Under the pieces are notes generated by a model. That model saw only the letters and a program-made list of their open reading frames with translations. It did no database searches and was not told the DNA's origin. Below are positions 56,842-64,000 of a stretch of 64,000 nucleotides of DNA, piece after piece. Location of the stretch: positions 1 through 64,000 of the forward strand of contig NZ_CALUAE010000009.1 in assembly GCF_943913955.1 (NCBI RefSeq). The letters are read 5' to 3'. Position numbers and translations under genes: made by a program. The stretch is from Mycolicibacterium bacteremicum. GTDB taxonomy: Bacteria; Actinomycetota; Actinomycetes; Mycobacteriales; Mycobacteriaceae. Within the stretch, counting starts at the first letter, position 1, and every line of letters starts with the position of its first letter.

Positions 56842-56950
56842 GCGTCGCTCAGCACCCGTTGATTCGCTCCGCGGGCGTCGCTCAGCACCCGTTGATTCGC
56901 TCCGCAGGCGTCGCTCAGCACCCGTTGTTTCGCTCCGCAGGCGTCGCTCA
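56842..56950. repeat. 33-bp minisatellite (three and a third units)
   Basis: Units at 56842-56874, 56875-56907 and 56908-56940, nearly identical, plus a partial unit at 56941-56950 that contains the stop codon of the epoxide-hydrolase gene. On the minus strand each unit reads through TGAGCGACGCC and GGAGCGAA, so in the hydrolase frame every unit supplies a TGA. In the frame of the downstream LLM gene there is no stop (11-residue units of the type GAERRLRSEST). This resembles mycobacterial MIRU/VNTR loci. Confidence 0.85.
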
Positions 56951-57883
56951 TTGCAGCCCCCCGAGGAATTCCAGCAGCACCGCGTTGACCTCGTCCGGGC
57001 GTTCCTGTTGCAGCCAGTGCCCCGCCCCGTCGAGCAGGACTTCGTAGTACTGGCCGGTGGCCACCTCGCGGACATGGTCGCGCGGGGTGAAGCTGAGCAC
57101 CGGGTCGGCGCTGCCGGCCAGGAACAGCACCGGTGCGGTGATGGTCGTGGTGGCAACCCGGCCGGCGGCCGGATCCGTCAGCTCCCAGTTCCGGTCGAAG
57201 TTGCGGTACCAGTTCAGCGGGCCGGTGAATCCGGTCCCCTCGAACGCGCGGACGTACTCCTCGAACTCCTCGGTGCTGATCCAGTCCGGCAGCGCGGGCA
57301 GCGGGTTGCCCGCCATCTCGTCGACCGGACCGGTGAACCCCTCCAGCGCGACCATCCGCTGCAGCGAGGCCCGCCGATCGGCGTCGAGTGCGGTGTCGGC
57401 GACCCCGGGCTCCTGGAAATACAGGATGTAGAAGAAGTTGTCGCCGAAGATGTGCCGCCAGATCTGGGTGGGCGGCGCCGACGCCCGCGGGATCGGCGGC
57501 ACACTCAGCGCGGCCACCGCCTGCACGCGGTCGGGATAGAACAGCGGGAAGTTCGTCACCACGGGTGAGCCCCAGTCGTGGCCGATGAGGACCGCCCGCT
57601 CGGCGCCGACATCATCGAGCAGGCCGGCGATATCGGCGGTCAACTCCACGATGTTGTAGTCCTCGATGGCCGCCGGACGCGACGAGCCACCGTATCCGCG
57701 CTGGTCGGGGGCCAGAACGTGGTATCCGGCGGCGGCCAGTGCTGGGATCTGATGTCGCCACGAGTAGGCCAGCTCGGGAAAGCCGTGAGCCAGCACCACC
57801 ACCGGGTTGCCGCGCTCACCCGCCTCCATCACGCGCAATGTCACGCCGTTGGTATCGACTAACCGTTCGGTTGGTGTGAGCAC
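56948..57883 (-). CDS. ephA: Alpha/beta hydrolase, epoxide hydrolase EphA-like
   Basis: A 311-residue epoxide hydrolase-type alpha/beta hydrolase, very similar in remembered sequence to M. tuberculosis EphA (Rv3617). The start is GTG 57883 (TPTERLVDTNGVTLRVMEAG). The oxyanion region is VLAHGFPELAYSWR, the nucleophile Asp is in LIGHDWGSPVV, the lid Tyr region is FTGPLNWYRNFDRNWE, the acid Asp is in FLAGSADPVLSFT and the His in DGAGHWLQQERP. It hydrolyses epoxides to diols by a covalent ester. Sequence upstream of the GTG (27 codons) is dissimilar and probably not translated. Divergent from ftsH, as in M. tuberculosis where the genes are close. Its 3' end runs into the minisatellite. Confidence 0.9.
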   Translation of the reverse strand: MLTPTERLVDTNGVTLRVMEAGERGNPVVVLAHGFPELAYSWRHQIPALAAAGYHVLAPDQRGYGGSSRPAAIEDYNIVELTADIAGLLDDVGAERAVLIGHDWGSPVVTNFPLFYPDRVQAVAALSVPPIPRASAPPTQIWRHIFGDNFFYILYFQEPGVADTALDADRRASLQRMVALEGFTGPVDEMAGNPLPALPDWISTEEFEEYVRAFEGTGFTGPLNWYRNFDRNWELTDPAAGRVATTTITAPVLFLAGSADPVLSFTPRDHVREVATGQYYEVLLDGAGHWLQQERPDEVNAVLLEFLGGLQ

Positions 57884-58029
57884 GGTCTCACCCAAGCACA
57901 CCCGGCAGCCCGTGACGAGCATCCCGGGCGGGAACTTCCGAACGTTGATCAAGCGGTAGCCTTTAGTTTTCCACTGCGCATATCGGAAGGACCGGGTCGG
58001 CCGCCGTACCAGTGCGGCCGCGAACAGCT
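57884..58029. promoter_or_regulatory. Divergent promoter region of ephA and ftsH
   Basis: A 146-bp interval. TTGATC (57945-57950) and TAGTTT (57964-57969) are weak plus-strand promoter-like hexamers, with TAGCCT (57957-57962) as an alternative -10. CGGAAGGA near 57985 is purine-rich but too far from ATG 58030 to be its ribosome-binding site. Nothing else is recognised. Confidence 0.35.
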
Positions 58030-60339
58030 ATGAACCGTAAGAACGTCGTCCGCACCCTCACGGTCGTCGCCGTGTTGTTGCTGCTGGGTTGGTCCTTCTT
58101 CTATTTCAGCGACGACACCCGCGGCTACGAGCCGGTGGACACCTCGGTGGCCATGGCCCAGATCAACGCCGACAATGTCGAGAGCGCCCAGATCGACGAC
58201 CGTGAGCAGCAGCTGCGCCTGGATCTGAAATCGGGCAACGACGACACCAAGAACGCGGACAAGATCCTCACCAAATACCCGACCGGTGTCGGGGTCCAGC
58301 TGTTCGACGCGCTCAGCGCGAAGAACGCCAAGATCAACACGGTCGTCAACCAGGGCAGTGTGCTGGGCACGCTGCTGATCTACATGTTGCCGTTGCTGCT
58401 GCTCGTCGCGCTGTTCGTGATGTTCTCGCGCATGCAGTCCGGTGGCCGGATGGGCTTCGGCTTCGGCAAGTCGAAGGCCAAACAACTCTCCAAGGACATG
58501 CCCAAGACGACGTTCGCCGACGTGGCCGGCGCCGACGAGGCCGTCGAGGAGCTCTACGAGATCAAGGACTTCCTGCAGAACCCGAGCCGCTACCAGGCCC
58601 TGGGCGCCAAGATCCCGCGCGGCGTCCTGCTGTTCGGCCCGCCCGGTACCGGTAAGACGCTGCTGGCCCGCGCAGTGGCCGGCGAGGCCGGGGTCCCGTT
58701 CTTCACCATCTCGGGTTCGGACTTCGTCGAGATGTTCGTCGGTGTCGGCGCCTCCCGGGTGCGCGACCTGTTCGAGCAGGCCAAGCAGAACAGCCCCTGC
58801 ATCATCTTCGTCGACGAGATCGACGCCGTCGGCCGTCAGCGTGGCGCCGGCCTGGGCGGCGGGCATGACGAACGCGAGCAGACGCTCAACCAGCTGCTTG
58901 TCGAGATGGACGGCTTCGGCGACAGGCAGGGTGTCATCCTGATCGCCGCCACCAACCGGCCCGACATCCTCGATCCCGCGCTGCTGCGCCCGGGCCGCTT
59001 CGACCGCCAGATCCCGGTGTCCAATCCGGACCTGGCCGGCCGCCGCGCCGTGCTCAAGGTGCACTCCGCCGGCAAGCCCATCGCCCCCGACGCCGACCTC
59101 GACGGGCTGGCCAAGCGCACCGTCGGGATGTCCGGCGCCGATCTGGCCAACGTCATCAACGAGGCCGCCCTGCTGACCGCCCGCGAGAACGGCACCGTCA
59201 TCAGCGGCGCCGCGCTGGAGGAGGCCGTCGACCGCGTCGTCGGCGGACCGCGTCGCAAGAGCCGCATCATCAGCGAGCAGGAAAAGAAAATCACCGCCTA
59301 CCACGAGGGCGGGCACACGCTGGCGGCCTGGGCCATGCCCGATATCGAGCCGATTTACAAGGTCACCATCCTGGCCCGCGGCCGCACCGGCGGCCACGCC
59401 GTCGCCGTGCCCGAGGACGACAAGGGATTGATGACCCGGTCGGAGATGATCGCGCGACTGGTGTTCGCCATGGGCGGGCGCGCCGCCGAGGAGCTCGTCT
59501 TCCGCGAGCCCACCACCGGCGCGGTCTCCGATATCGAGCAGGCCACCAAGATCGCCCGCGCGATGGTCACCGAGTACGGCATGAGCGCCAAGCTGGGCGC
59601 CGTGCGCTACGGCACCGAGCACGGCGACCCGTTCCTCGGCCGGTCCATGGGCACCCAGTCCGATTTCGGGCACGAGGTCGCCCGCGAGATCGACGAGGAA
59701 GTCCGCAAGCTGATCGAGGCCGCGCACACCGAGGCGTGGGAGATCCTCTCCGAATACCGCGACGTGCTGGACACCCTCGCCGGCGAGCTGCTGGACAAGG
59801 AGACGCTGCACCGCACCGAGCTGGAGGCCATCTTCGGTGACGTCAAGAAGCGCCCGCGGCTGACCATGTTCGACGACTTCGGCGGCCGGGTGCCCTCGGA
59901 CAAGCCGCCGATCAAGACGCCGGGCGAGATCGCCATCGAGCGCGGCGAGCCGTGGCCGCCGCCGGTCAAGGAGCCCGCCTACAAGGCCGCCATCCTGGAG
60001 GCCAGCCGGGCCGCCGAGGCCGCCCGCCCGCACGACGCCGGCACCAACGGGACCAACGGGTCCAATGGCTCCGGCTCGCACGGCGCACCCAACGGCCACG
60101 CCCAGCCCGACTACGGCGCGCCCGCCGGTTGGCACGCACCGGGCTGGCCGCCCCGCGACGGCTCCCCGCAGGGCCAGTACGGTCCGCCGCCGCAGTACGG
60201 GCCGCCGCCCCAGCAATACAGCCCGCCCCCGCAGGGCCAGCACAATCCGCAGCAGGGGCAGTACGGTGGCCCTCAATACGGTTCGCCGCCGGGCCAGTAC
60301 GGCCCGCCGCCGGAGAATCCGCCACCCTCACGAGGCTGA
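58030..60339 (+). CDS. ftsH: ATP-dependent zinc metalloprotease FtsH
   Basis: A 769-residue membrane-anchored AAA+ protease that removes misfolded and regulatory membrane proteins. Two N-terminal membrane helices (residues 9-26 and about 112-134) flank a periplasmic domain. The AAA module has Walker A GPPGTGKT near residue 203, Walker B CIIFVDEID and the second region of homology PALLRPGRFDRQ. The protease zinc site is H425-EGG-H429 (HEGGH instead of the usual HEAGH). The C-terminus from about residue 670 is a long low-complexity tail rich in Gly, Pro, Gln, Tyr and Asn (QYGPPPQ-type repeats), longer than in most bacteria. First gene of the folate block, 16 bp before folE. Confidence 0.96.
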   Translation: MNRKNVVRTLTVVAVLLLLGWSFFYFSDDTRGYEPVDTSVAMAQINADNVESAQIDDREQQLRLDLKSGNDDTKNADKILTKYPTGVGVQLFDALSAKNAKINTVVNQGSVLGTLLIYMLPLLLLVALFVMFSRMQSGGRMGFGFGKSKAKQLSKDMPKTTFADVAGADEAVEELYEIKDFLQNPSRYQALGAKIPRGVLLFGPPGTGKTLLARAVAGEAGVPFFTISGSDFVEMFVGVGASRVRDLFEQAKQNSPCIIFVDEIDAVGRQRGAGLGGGHDEREQTLNQLLVEMDGFGDRQGVILIAATNRPDILDPALLRPGRFDRQIPVSNPDLAGRRAVLKVHSAGKPIAPDADLDGLAKRTVGMSGADLANVINEAALLTARENGTVISGAALEEAVDRVVGGPRRKSRIISEQEKKITAYHEGGHTLAAWAMPDIEPIYKVTILARGRTGGHAVAVPEDDKGLMTRSEMIARLVFAMGGRAAEELVFREPTTGAVSDIEQATKIARAMVTEYGMSAKLGAVRYGTEHGDPFLGRSMGTQSDFGHEVAREIDEEVRKLIEAAHTEAWEILSEYRDVLDTLAGELLDKETLHRTELEAIFGDVKKRPRLTMFDDFGGRVPSDKPPIKTPGEIAIERGEPWPPPVKEPAYKAAILEASRAAEAARPHDAGTNGTNGSNGSGSHGAPNGHAQPDYGAPAGWHAPGWPPRDGSPQGQYGPPPQYGPPPQQYSPPPQGQHNPQQGQYGGPQYGSPPGQYGPPPENPPPSRG

Positions 60340-60355
60340 CCAGAACGGAGCGTCG

Positions 60356-60973
60356 ATGACGACGTCGGGCAAGAACGGTGAGAGCACGAGCGGGTTCGTC
60401 CAGGCGGACTTCGATCAGGCGCGCGCCGAGGCCGCGGTCCGCGAGCTGCTGCTCGCAGTCGGTGAGGACCCGGACCGGCACGGTCTGGTCGACACCCCGG
60501 CCCGGGTCGCGCGGGCCTTCAAGGAGATCTTCGCCGGCCTGTACACCGATCCGGACACGGTGCTCAACACCACGTTCGACGAACAACACGACGAATTGGT
60601 GCTGGTCAAGCAGATCCCGATGTACTCGACCTGCGAGCACCATCTGGTCTCCTTCCACGGCGTCGCGCACGTCGGCTACATCCCCGGCAAGGACGGCCGC
60701 GTCACCGGACTGTCCAAGATCGCGCGGCTGGTCGACCTGTACGCCAAGCGCCCGCAGGTCCAGGAACGCCTCACCGCACAGGTCGCCGATGCGCTGATGC
60801 GCAAACTCGATCCGCGCGGGGTCATCGTGGTGATGGAGGCCGAGCACCTCTGCATGGCCATGCGCGGCATCCGCAAACCCGGCGCCGTGACCACCACGTC
60901 GGCGGTGCGCGGTCAGTTCAAGACCGACAAGGCGTCGCGGGCCGAGGCACTGGAACTGATCCTGCGCCGGTGA
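60356..60973 (+). CDS. folE: GTP cyclohydrolase I
   Basis: A 205-residue enzyme that converts GTP to dihydroneopterin triphosphate, the first committed step of folate synthesis. Zinc ligands are Cys and His in YSTCEHHLVSFHG and Cys in EAEHLCMAMRGIRKPG; the substrate residues include GLSKIARLVDLYAKRPQVQE. Length equals Rv3609c closely. ATG 60356 is 16 bp after ftsH and the end overlaps folP by 4 bp (GTGA). No B12-type or other variant features. Confidence 0.97.
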   Translation: MTTSGKNGESTSGFVQADFDQARAEAAVRELLLAVGEDPDRHGLVDTPARVARAFKEIFAGLYTDPDTVLNTTFDEQHDELVLVKQIPMYSTCEHHLVSFHGVAHVGYIPGKDGRVTGLSKIARLVDLYAKRPQVQERLTAQVADALMRKLDPRGVIVVMEAEHLCMAMRGIRKPGAVTTTSAVRGQFKTDKASRAEALELILRR

Positions 60974-61809
60974 GCTCCACGCGCATGCAGGTGATGGGCG
61001 TCCTCAACGTCACCGACGACTCGTTCTCCGACGGCGGACGCTTCCTGGACCGCGACCGCGCGCTCGAGCACGCCGACGGCCTGATCGCCGCGGGCGCCGC
61101 CATCATCGACGTGGGCGGTGAGTCGACACGCCCCGGCGCGGTCCGGGTCCAGGCACCCGTGGAGACCGGCCGGATCGTCCCCGTCGTCCGTGAACTCGCG
61201 GCGGCCGGCGTCACCGTCAGCATCGACACCATGCACGAGGCGGTGGCTCGCGCCGCCCTCGAGCACGGCGCCAAGATCGTCAACGACGTCTCCGGTGGCC
61301 GGGCCGATCCCAACATGGCCGCGCTGCTGGCCGAGGCGAAGGTGCCCTGGGTGCTGATGCACTGGCGGTCGGTGCGCGCGGACGATCCGCATGACGTGCC
61401 CGCCTACACCGATGTCGTGGCCGAGGTGCGCGAGGAACTGCTGCGCAGCGTGGATGCCGCGGTGACGGCGGGGGTGGACCCGGCCAACATCATCATCGAC
61501 CCGGGTCTCGGATTCGCCAAGACCGCACAGCACAACTGGCAGCTGCTGCGGGCCCTGGCGGAGTTCGTCGACACCGGGATACCGGTCCTGGTGGGCGCCT
61601 CGCGCAAACGTTTCCTGGGCACCCTGCTGGCCGGGCCCGACGGGACGCCGCGCCCGCCCGGCGGACGGGAGACCGCCACCGCGGTCGTCTCGGTGCTGGC
61701 CGCCCAGCACGGCGCGTGGGGTGTGCGGGTACACGATGTGCAGGCCTCGGTCGACGCGCTGAAGGTGCTTGCGGCCTGGTCGGGCTCACAGAAGGAGGAG
61801 CATGGCTGA
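60970..61809 (+). CDS. folP: Dihydropteroate synthase
   Basis: A 279-residue TIM-barrel enzyme that joins pABA to 6-hydroxymethyl-7,8-dihydropterin pyrophosphate, the sulfonamide target. Motifs are VMGVLNVTDDSFSDGGRF (pyrophosphate loop), DVGGESTRPGA, VNDVSGGRADPNM, IIDPGLGFAKTAQHNW and LVGASRKRFLG; all catalytic positions seem present. It corresponds to FolP1 (Rv3608c). GTG 60970 overlaps the folE stop. Its end overlaps folB by 8 bp. Confidence 0.96.
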   Translation: MSSTRMQVMGVLNVTDDSFSDGGRFLDRDRALEHADGLIAAGAAIIDVGGESTRPGAVRVQAPVETGRIVPVVRELAAAGVTVSIDTMHEAVARAALEHGAKIVNDVSGGRADPNMAALLAEAKVPWVLMHWRSVRADDPHDVPAYTDVVAEVREELLRSVDAAVTAGVDPANIIIDPGLGFAKTAQHNWQLLRALAEFVDTGIPVLVGASRKRFLGTLLAGPDGTPRPPGGRETATAVVSVLAAQHGAWGVRVHDVQASVDALKVLAAWSGSQKEEHG

Positions 61810-62173
61810 CCGCATCGAATTGCGGGGCCTGAAGGTGCGTGGTCATCACGGTGTGTTCGACCACGAGCGCCGCGACGGCCAGGACTTCATCATCGACGTC
61901 ACCGTCTGGGTCGACCTGGCCGCCGCCGCGGCGACCGACGATCTGGCCGACACCGTGGACTACGGCGGGCTGGCCACCCGGGCCGCCGAGATCGTCGCAG
62001 GTCCGCCACGAAACCTCATCGAGACGGTGTCGGCCGAGATCGCCGAGGACGTCATGTCCGACGAACGGATCCACGCCGTCGAGGTCGTGGTGCACAAACC
62101 GTCGGCCCCCATCCCGCTCACCTTCGACGATGTCGCCGTCGTCGCCCGGCGGTCGCGGCGCGGTGCCCGATGA
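61802..62173 (+). CDS. folB: Dihydroneopterin aldolase
   Basis: A 123-residue enzyme that cleaves 7,8-dihydroneopterin to 6-hydroxymethyl-dihydropterin and glycolaldehyde. The family pattern is IELRGLKVRGHHGVFDHERR, with the substrate-binding segment TVDYGGLATRAAEIV, LIETVSAEIAEDV with the catalytic Glu, and VVVHKPSAPIPLTFDDVAV with the catalytic Lys. ATG 61802 overlaps folP, and the end overlaps folK by 4 bp. The octameric enzyme from M. tuberculosis is Rv3607c. Confidence 0.95.
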   Translation: MADRIELRGLKVRGHHGVFDHERRDGQDFIIDVTVWVDLAAAAATDDLADTVDYGGLATRAAEIVAGPPRNLIETVSAEIAEDVMSDERIHAVEVVVHKPSAPIPLTFDDVAVVARRSRRGAR

Positions 62174-62673
62174 GGGCGGTGCTGTCGATCGGTTCCAATC
62201 TCGGTGACCGGCTGGCGCATCTGCAATCGGTCGTCGACGGTCTCGGCGCTCGGGTGCGCGCCGTCTCGCCGGTCTACGAAACCGACGCGTGGGGCGGGGT
62301 CGATCAGGGCGCCTTCCTCAACGCGGTGCTCATCGCCGACGATCCCGGGTACGACGGTCACGGCTGGCTGCGGCACGGGCAGGCACTGGAGGCAGCCGCC
62401 GAGCGGGTCCGCGAGGTGCACTGGGGCCCACGCACCCTCGACGTCGACGTGATCAGCTGCTATGGCGACGACGATGCCGAATTGCATTGTCGGGACGACG
62501 ATCTCACGCTGCCGCATCCGTATGCCCACCAGCGGGCGTTCGTCCTGGTCCCATGGCTGGCCGCCGACCCGGATGCCACGCTGTCCGGCCGCCCGGTGGC
62601 CGACCTGCTCGCCGGGATCGACAGCGCCGAGCGCGACGGCGTGCGGCGAACCGATCTGGTGCTGGCGACCTGA
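62170..62673 (+). CDS. folK: 6-hydroxymethyl-7,8-dihydropterin pyrophosphokinase
   Basis: A 167-residue HPPK that transfers pyrophosphate from ATP to hydroxymethyl-dihydropterin to make the FolP substrate. Landmarks are VLSIGSNLGDRLAHLQSVVD, VSPVYETDAWGG, FLNAVLIADD, WGPRTLDVDVIS with the catalytic Arg and metal Asp pair, and LPHPYAHQRAFVLVPWLA. It ends with the ATG of the next gene overlapping its stop. Counterpart of Rv3606c. Confidence 0.95.
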   Translation: MRAVLSIGSNLGDRLAHLQSVVDGLGARVRAVSPVYETDAWGGVDQGAFLNAVLIADDPGYDGHGWLRHGQALEAAAERVREVHWGPRTLDVDVISCYGDDDAELHCRDDDLTLPHPYAHQRAFVLVPWLAADPDATLSGRPVADLLAGIDSAERDGVRRTDLVLAT

Positions 62674-63158
62674 TGGGCCTGACCCGCACCCGCGACCTCG
62701 CGGTGGCCACCGTGGTGACCGCGGTGCTGGCCTATCTGTTGGTCACCGGTCTGTACCGGTGGTTCCCGCCGATCACGCTGTGGACCGGGGTGTCGCTGCT
62801 CGCGGTGGCAATCGCCGAGGCCGGCTGGGGGCAGATCGTCCGGACCCGCATCGCCGAGGGCAAGATCGGCGTCGGCGGGGGACGGTTGCATCCGCTCGCG
62901 GTCGCCCGATCGGTCGTCATCGCCAAGGCGTCGGCATGGGTGGGAGCGCTGGTGCTCGGCTGGTGGATCGGCGTGCTCGGCTACCTGCTGCCGCGCCGGG
63001 ACAGCCTGCGCGTGGCCGGCGAGGACACCGGCGGTGCGGTGGTCGCCGCGCTGTGCGCGCTGGCGTTGGTCGCGGCGGGGGTGTGGTTGCAGCACTGCTG
63101 CAAGTCCCCCGACGACCAGGACGACAACGCCGACCACCTCGGCAGCGCGGCGGAGTAG
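62673..63158 (+). CDS. DUF3180 membrane protein (Rv3605c-like)
   Basis: A 161-residue protein with four predicted membrane helices (DLAVATVVTAVLAYLLVTGL; LWTGVSLLAVAIAEAGWG; ASAWVGALVLGWWIGVLGYL; GAVVAALCALALVAAGVW) and a short acidic C-terminus (CKSPDDQDDNADHLGS). It is found downstream of folK in nearly all actinobacteria, and ATG 62673 overlaps the folK stop. Function unknown; the conserved linkage to folate genes hints at a pterin-related or envelope role. Confidence 0.9.
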   Translation: MGLTRTRDLAVATVVTAVLAYLLVTGLYRWFPPITLWTGVSLLAVAIAEAGWGQIVRTRIAEGKIGVGGGRLHPLAVARSVVIAKASAWVGALVLGWWIGVLGYLLPRRDSLRVAGEDTGGAVVAALCALALVAAGVWLQHCCKSPDDQDDNADHLGSAAE

Positions 63159-63202
63159 CCGAATCGCCGCGCCGGTCGACACGCGATGCGACCTGCGACC
63201 GG

Positions 63203-63208
63203 TACAGT
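63203..63208 (+). promoter_or_regulatory. Putative -10 of the Rv3604c-like gene
   Basis: TACAGT lies 14 nt before ATG 63217 in the 58-bp gap after the DUF3180 gene; the spacing is close to leaderless. Confidence 0.35.
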
Positions 63209-63216
63209 CGGAGCCC

Positions 63217-64000
63217 ATGACAGACCCCTCCCGCGGCATGCGCGTGCGACGCGTCAACCGCCGGCCGGGTTGGGTGCTGTTGACCGCGCTGCTGGTACTG
63301 GCCATCGTCGCCAGCACGGTCCTGGTTTTCACCAATCGCGTCGAATTGCTCAAGCTGGCCGTCGTATTGGCGTTGTGGGCCGCCGTTGCCGCGGCCTTCG
63401 TGTCCTTCATCTACCGCAGGCAGAGCGATCTCGATCAGGCCAAGGTGCGCGACCTGAAGTACGTGTACGACCTGCAACTGGACCGGGAGATCTCGGCGCG
63501 GCGTGAATATGAACTCGCCGTCGAGACGCAGCTGCGCCGCGAGCTGGCCGCCGAGCTGCGCGCCCAATCGGCCGACGAGGTGGCCGCGCTGCGGGCCGAA
63601 CTCGCGGCGCTGCGCGCGAACCTGGAGATCCTGTTCGACGCCGACCTCGACCAACGGCCCGCGCTGGAGACCGAACGTCCGGCGGGCCGGGTCATCGCCA
63701 GCCGGATCGACGCCCCCGTGCGCAGCGAGGCCGAACCGCGCACCGAAGAGAGCCCGATCATCGACGTCCCGGCCGAACCGCAGCCGCCCGAGTTCGGGTG
63801 GGCCGCGCCGGCCGAGCCCGTCGGCGGCGCGCATCGTCGGCCGTCGGAAGCCGAGCCCTCCCCACCGCCGTGGCAGCGGCGCGCCGCTGTGCCCAACCCG
63901 ATGCCCAACCCGGTACCGAATCCGGTACCGACCCCGGCGCCGAATCCGGTACCGACCCCGGCGCCGCCGGTGGTGCCCCCGCGGGTGGAGCCGGTAGAGC
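63217..64000 (+). CDS. DUF6779-like transmembrane, Ala/Arg/Pro-rich protein (3' partial, Rv3604c-like)
   Basis: The frame opens at ATG 63217 and runs without a stop through the right end of the window (at least 261 codons), so the gene is cut by the edge. It begins with a basic segment (MTDPSRGMRVRRVNRRPGW) and has two membrane helices (VLLTALLVLAIVASTVLVF; LAVVLALWAAVAAAFVSFIY). A charged coiled-coil region rich in Arg/Glu/Ala follows, then a Pro-rich tail with NPVPNPVPTPAP-type repeats near the end. This is the pattern of Rv3604c (397 aa), a conserved membrane protein next to the folate genes. The cytoplasmic tail may bind other division or envelope proteins; this is speculation. Confidence 0.85.
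   Translation, partial: MTDPSRGMRVRRVNRRPGWVLLTALLVLAIVASTVLVFTNRVELLKLAVVLALWAAVAAAFVSFIYRRQSDLDQAKVRDLKYVYDLQLDREISARREYELAVETQLRRELAAELRAQSADEVAALRAELAALRANLEILFDADLDQRPALETERPAGRVIASRIDAPVRSEAEPRTEESPIIDVPAEPQPPEFGWAAPAEPVGGAHRRPSEAEPSPPPWQRRAAVPNPMPNPVPNPVPTPAPNPVPTPAPPVVPPRVEPVE

Noticed and set aside
56842..56950. CRISPR array
   Set aside because: Repeats are directly tandem with no unique spacers and there are no cas genes; a minisatellite explains them.
57949..60276. Long antisense open frame opposite ftsH
   Set aside because: The sense strand has every FtsH motif. The antisense product is a composition artefact of GC-rich codons.

Overview
The window is high-GC actinobacterial DNA and almost certainly comes from a rapidly growing mycobacterium (Mycolicibacterium-like). 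Its backbone follows, in inverted order, the M. tuberculosis segment from about Rv3658c to Rv3604c: Tad pilus genes, an Rv3651-like gene, sftH, cspA, an Rv3647c-like gene, topA, an Rv3645-like cyclase, holB, tRNA-Thr, an Rv3635-like gene, galE, ppa, dacB, an Rv3626c-like gene, tilS, hpt, ephA, ftsH, folE-folP-folB-folK, and Rv3605c/Rv3604c-like genes. Accessory genes absent from that reference order are inserted into it. Ortholog names come from remembered family sequences and gene order; no search was run.

Layout. 0-2.1 kb: Tad/Flp pilus genes, truncated at the left edge. 2.2-12.9 kb: housekeeping block (PAS/GAF-like protein, SftH helicase, cold-shock protein, topoisomerase I, membrane adenylate cyclase, DNA polymerase III delta'), ending at a tRNA-Thr(CGT). 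13.0-20.7 kb: an acyltransferase with a C-terminal frameshift, divergent from a TetR gene with a perfect operator palindrome; an EspA/EspE-like small protein; a GT-C-like membrane protein with galE; an amidohydrolase-TetR operon. 20.7-27.2 kb: a minus-strand operon with a Pls/PosA-type membrane NRPS, an M1 aminopeptidase and a MATE-like flippase, joined by 4-bp overlaps. 27.3-47.5 kb: an aldarate (glucarate) catabolic island with a ketoglutarate-semialdehyde dehydrogenase, KdgD, two different glucarate dehydratases, two 2-hydroxyacid dehydrogenases, a five-gene Dpp-type ABC importer, a TauE-like permease, and LysR and IclR regulators; a few unrelated genes are mixed in. 47.5-64 kb: ppa, dacB, an Rv3626c-like gene, tilS and hpt; an SOS-box-controlled DUF222/HNH (13E12-type) gene; a SIMPL lipoprotein; an LLM flavin oxidoreductase/alcohol dehydrogenase/epoxide hydrolase group with a 33-bp minisatellite; then ftsH and the folate operon.

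How genes work together. Glucarate taken up by an as yet unproven transporter would be dehydrated by either glucarate dehydratase to 5-keto-4-deoxyglucarate, converted by KdgD to 2-oxoglutarate semialdehyde with loss of CO2 and water, and oxidised to 2-oxoglutarate. The 20.7-27.2 kb operon is the best candidate for an undescribed system. The adenylation-domain residues read by eye give a lysine-like specificity code, so the three genes look like synthesis, trimming and export of a cationic homopolymer related to epsilon-poly-lysine. Many genes here have a TANNNT hexamer 12-13 nt before the start codon, as expected for mycobacterial leaderless transcripts.
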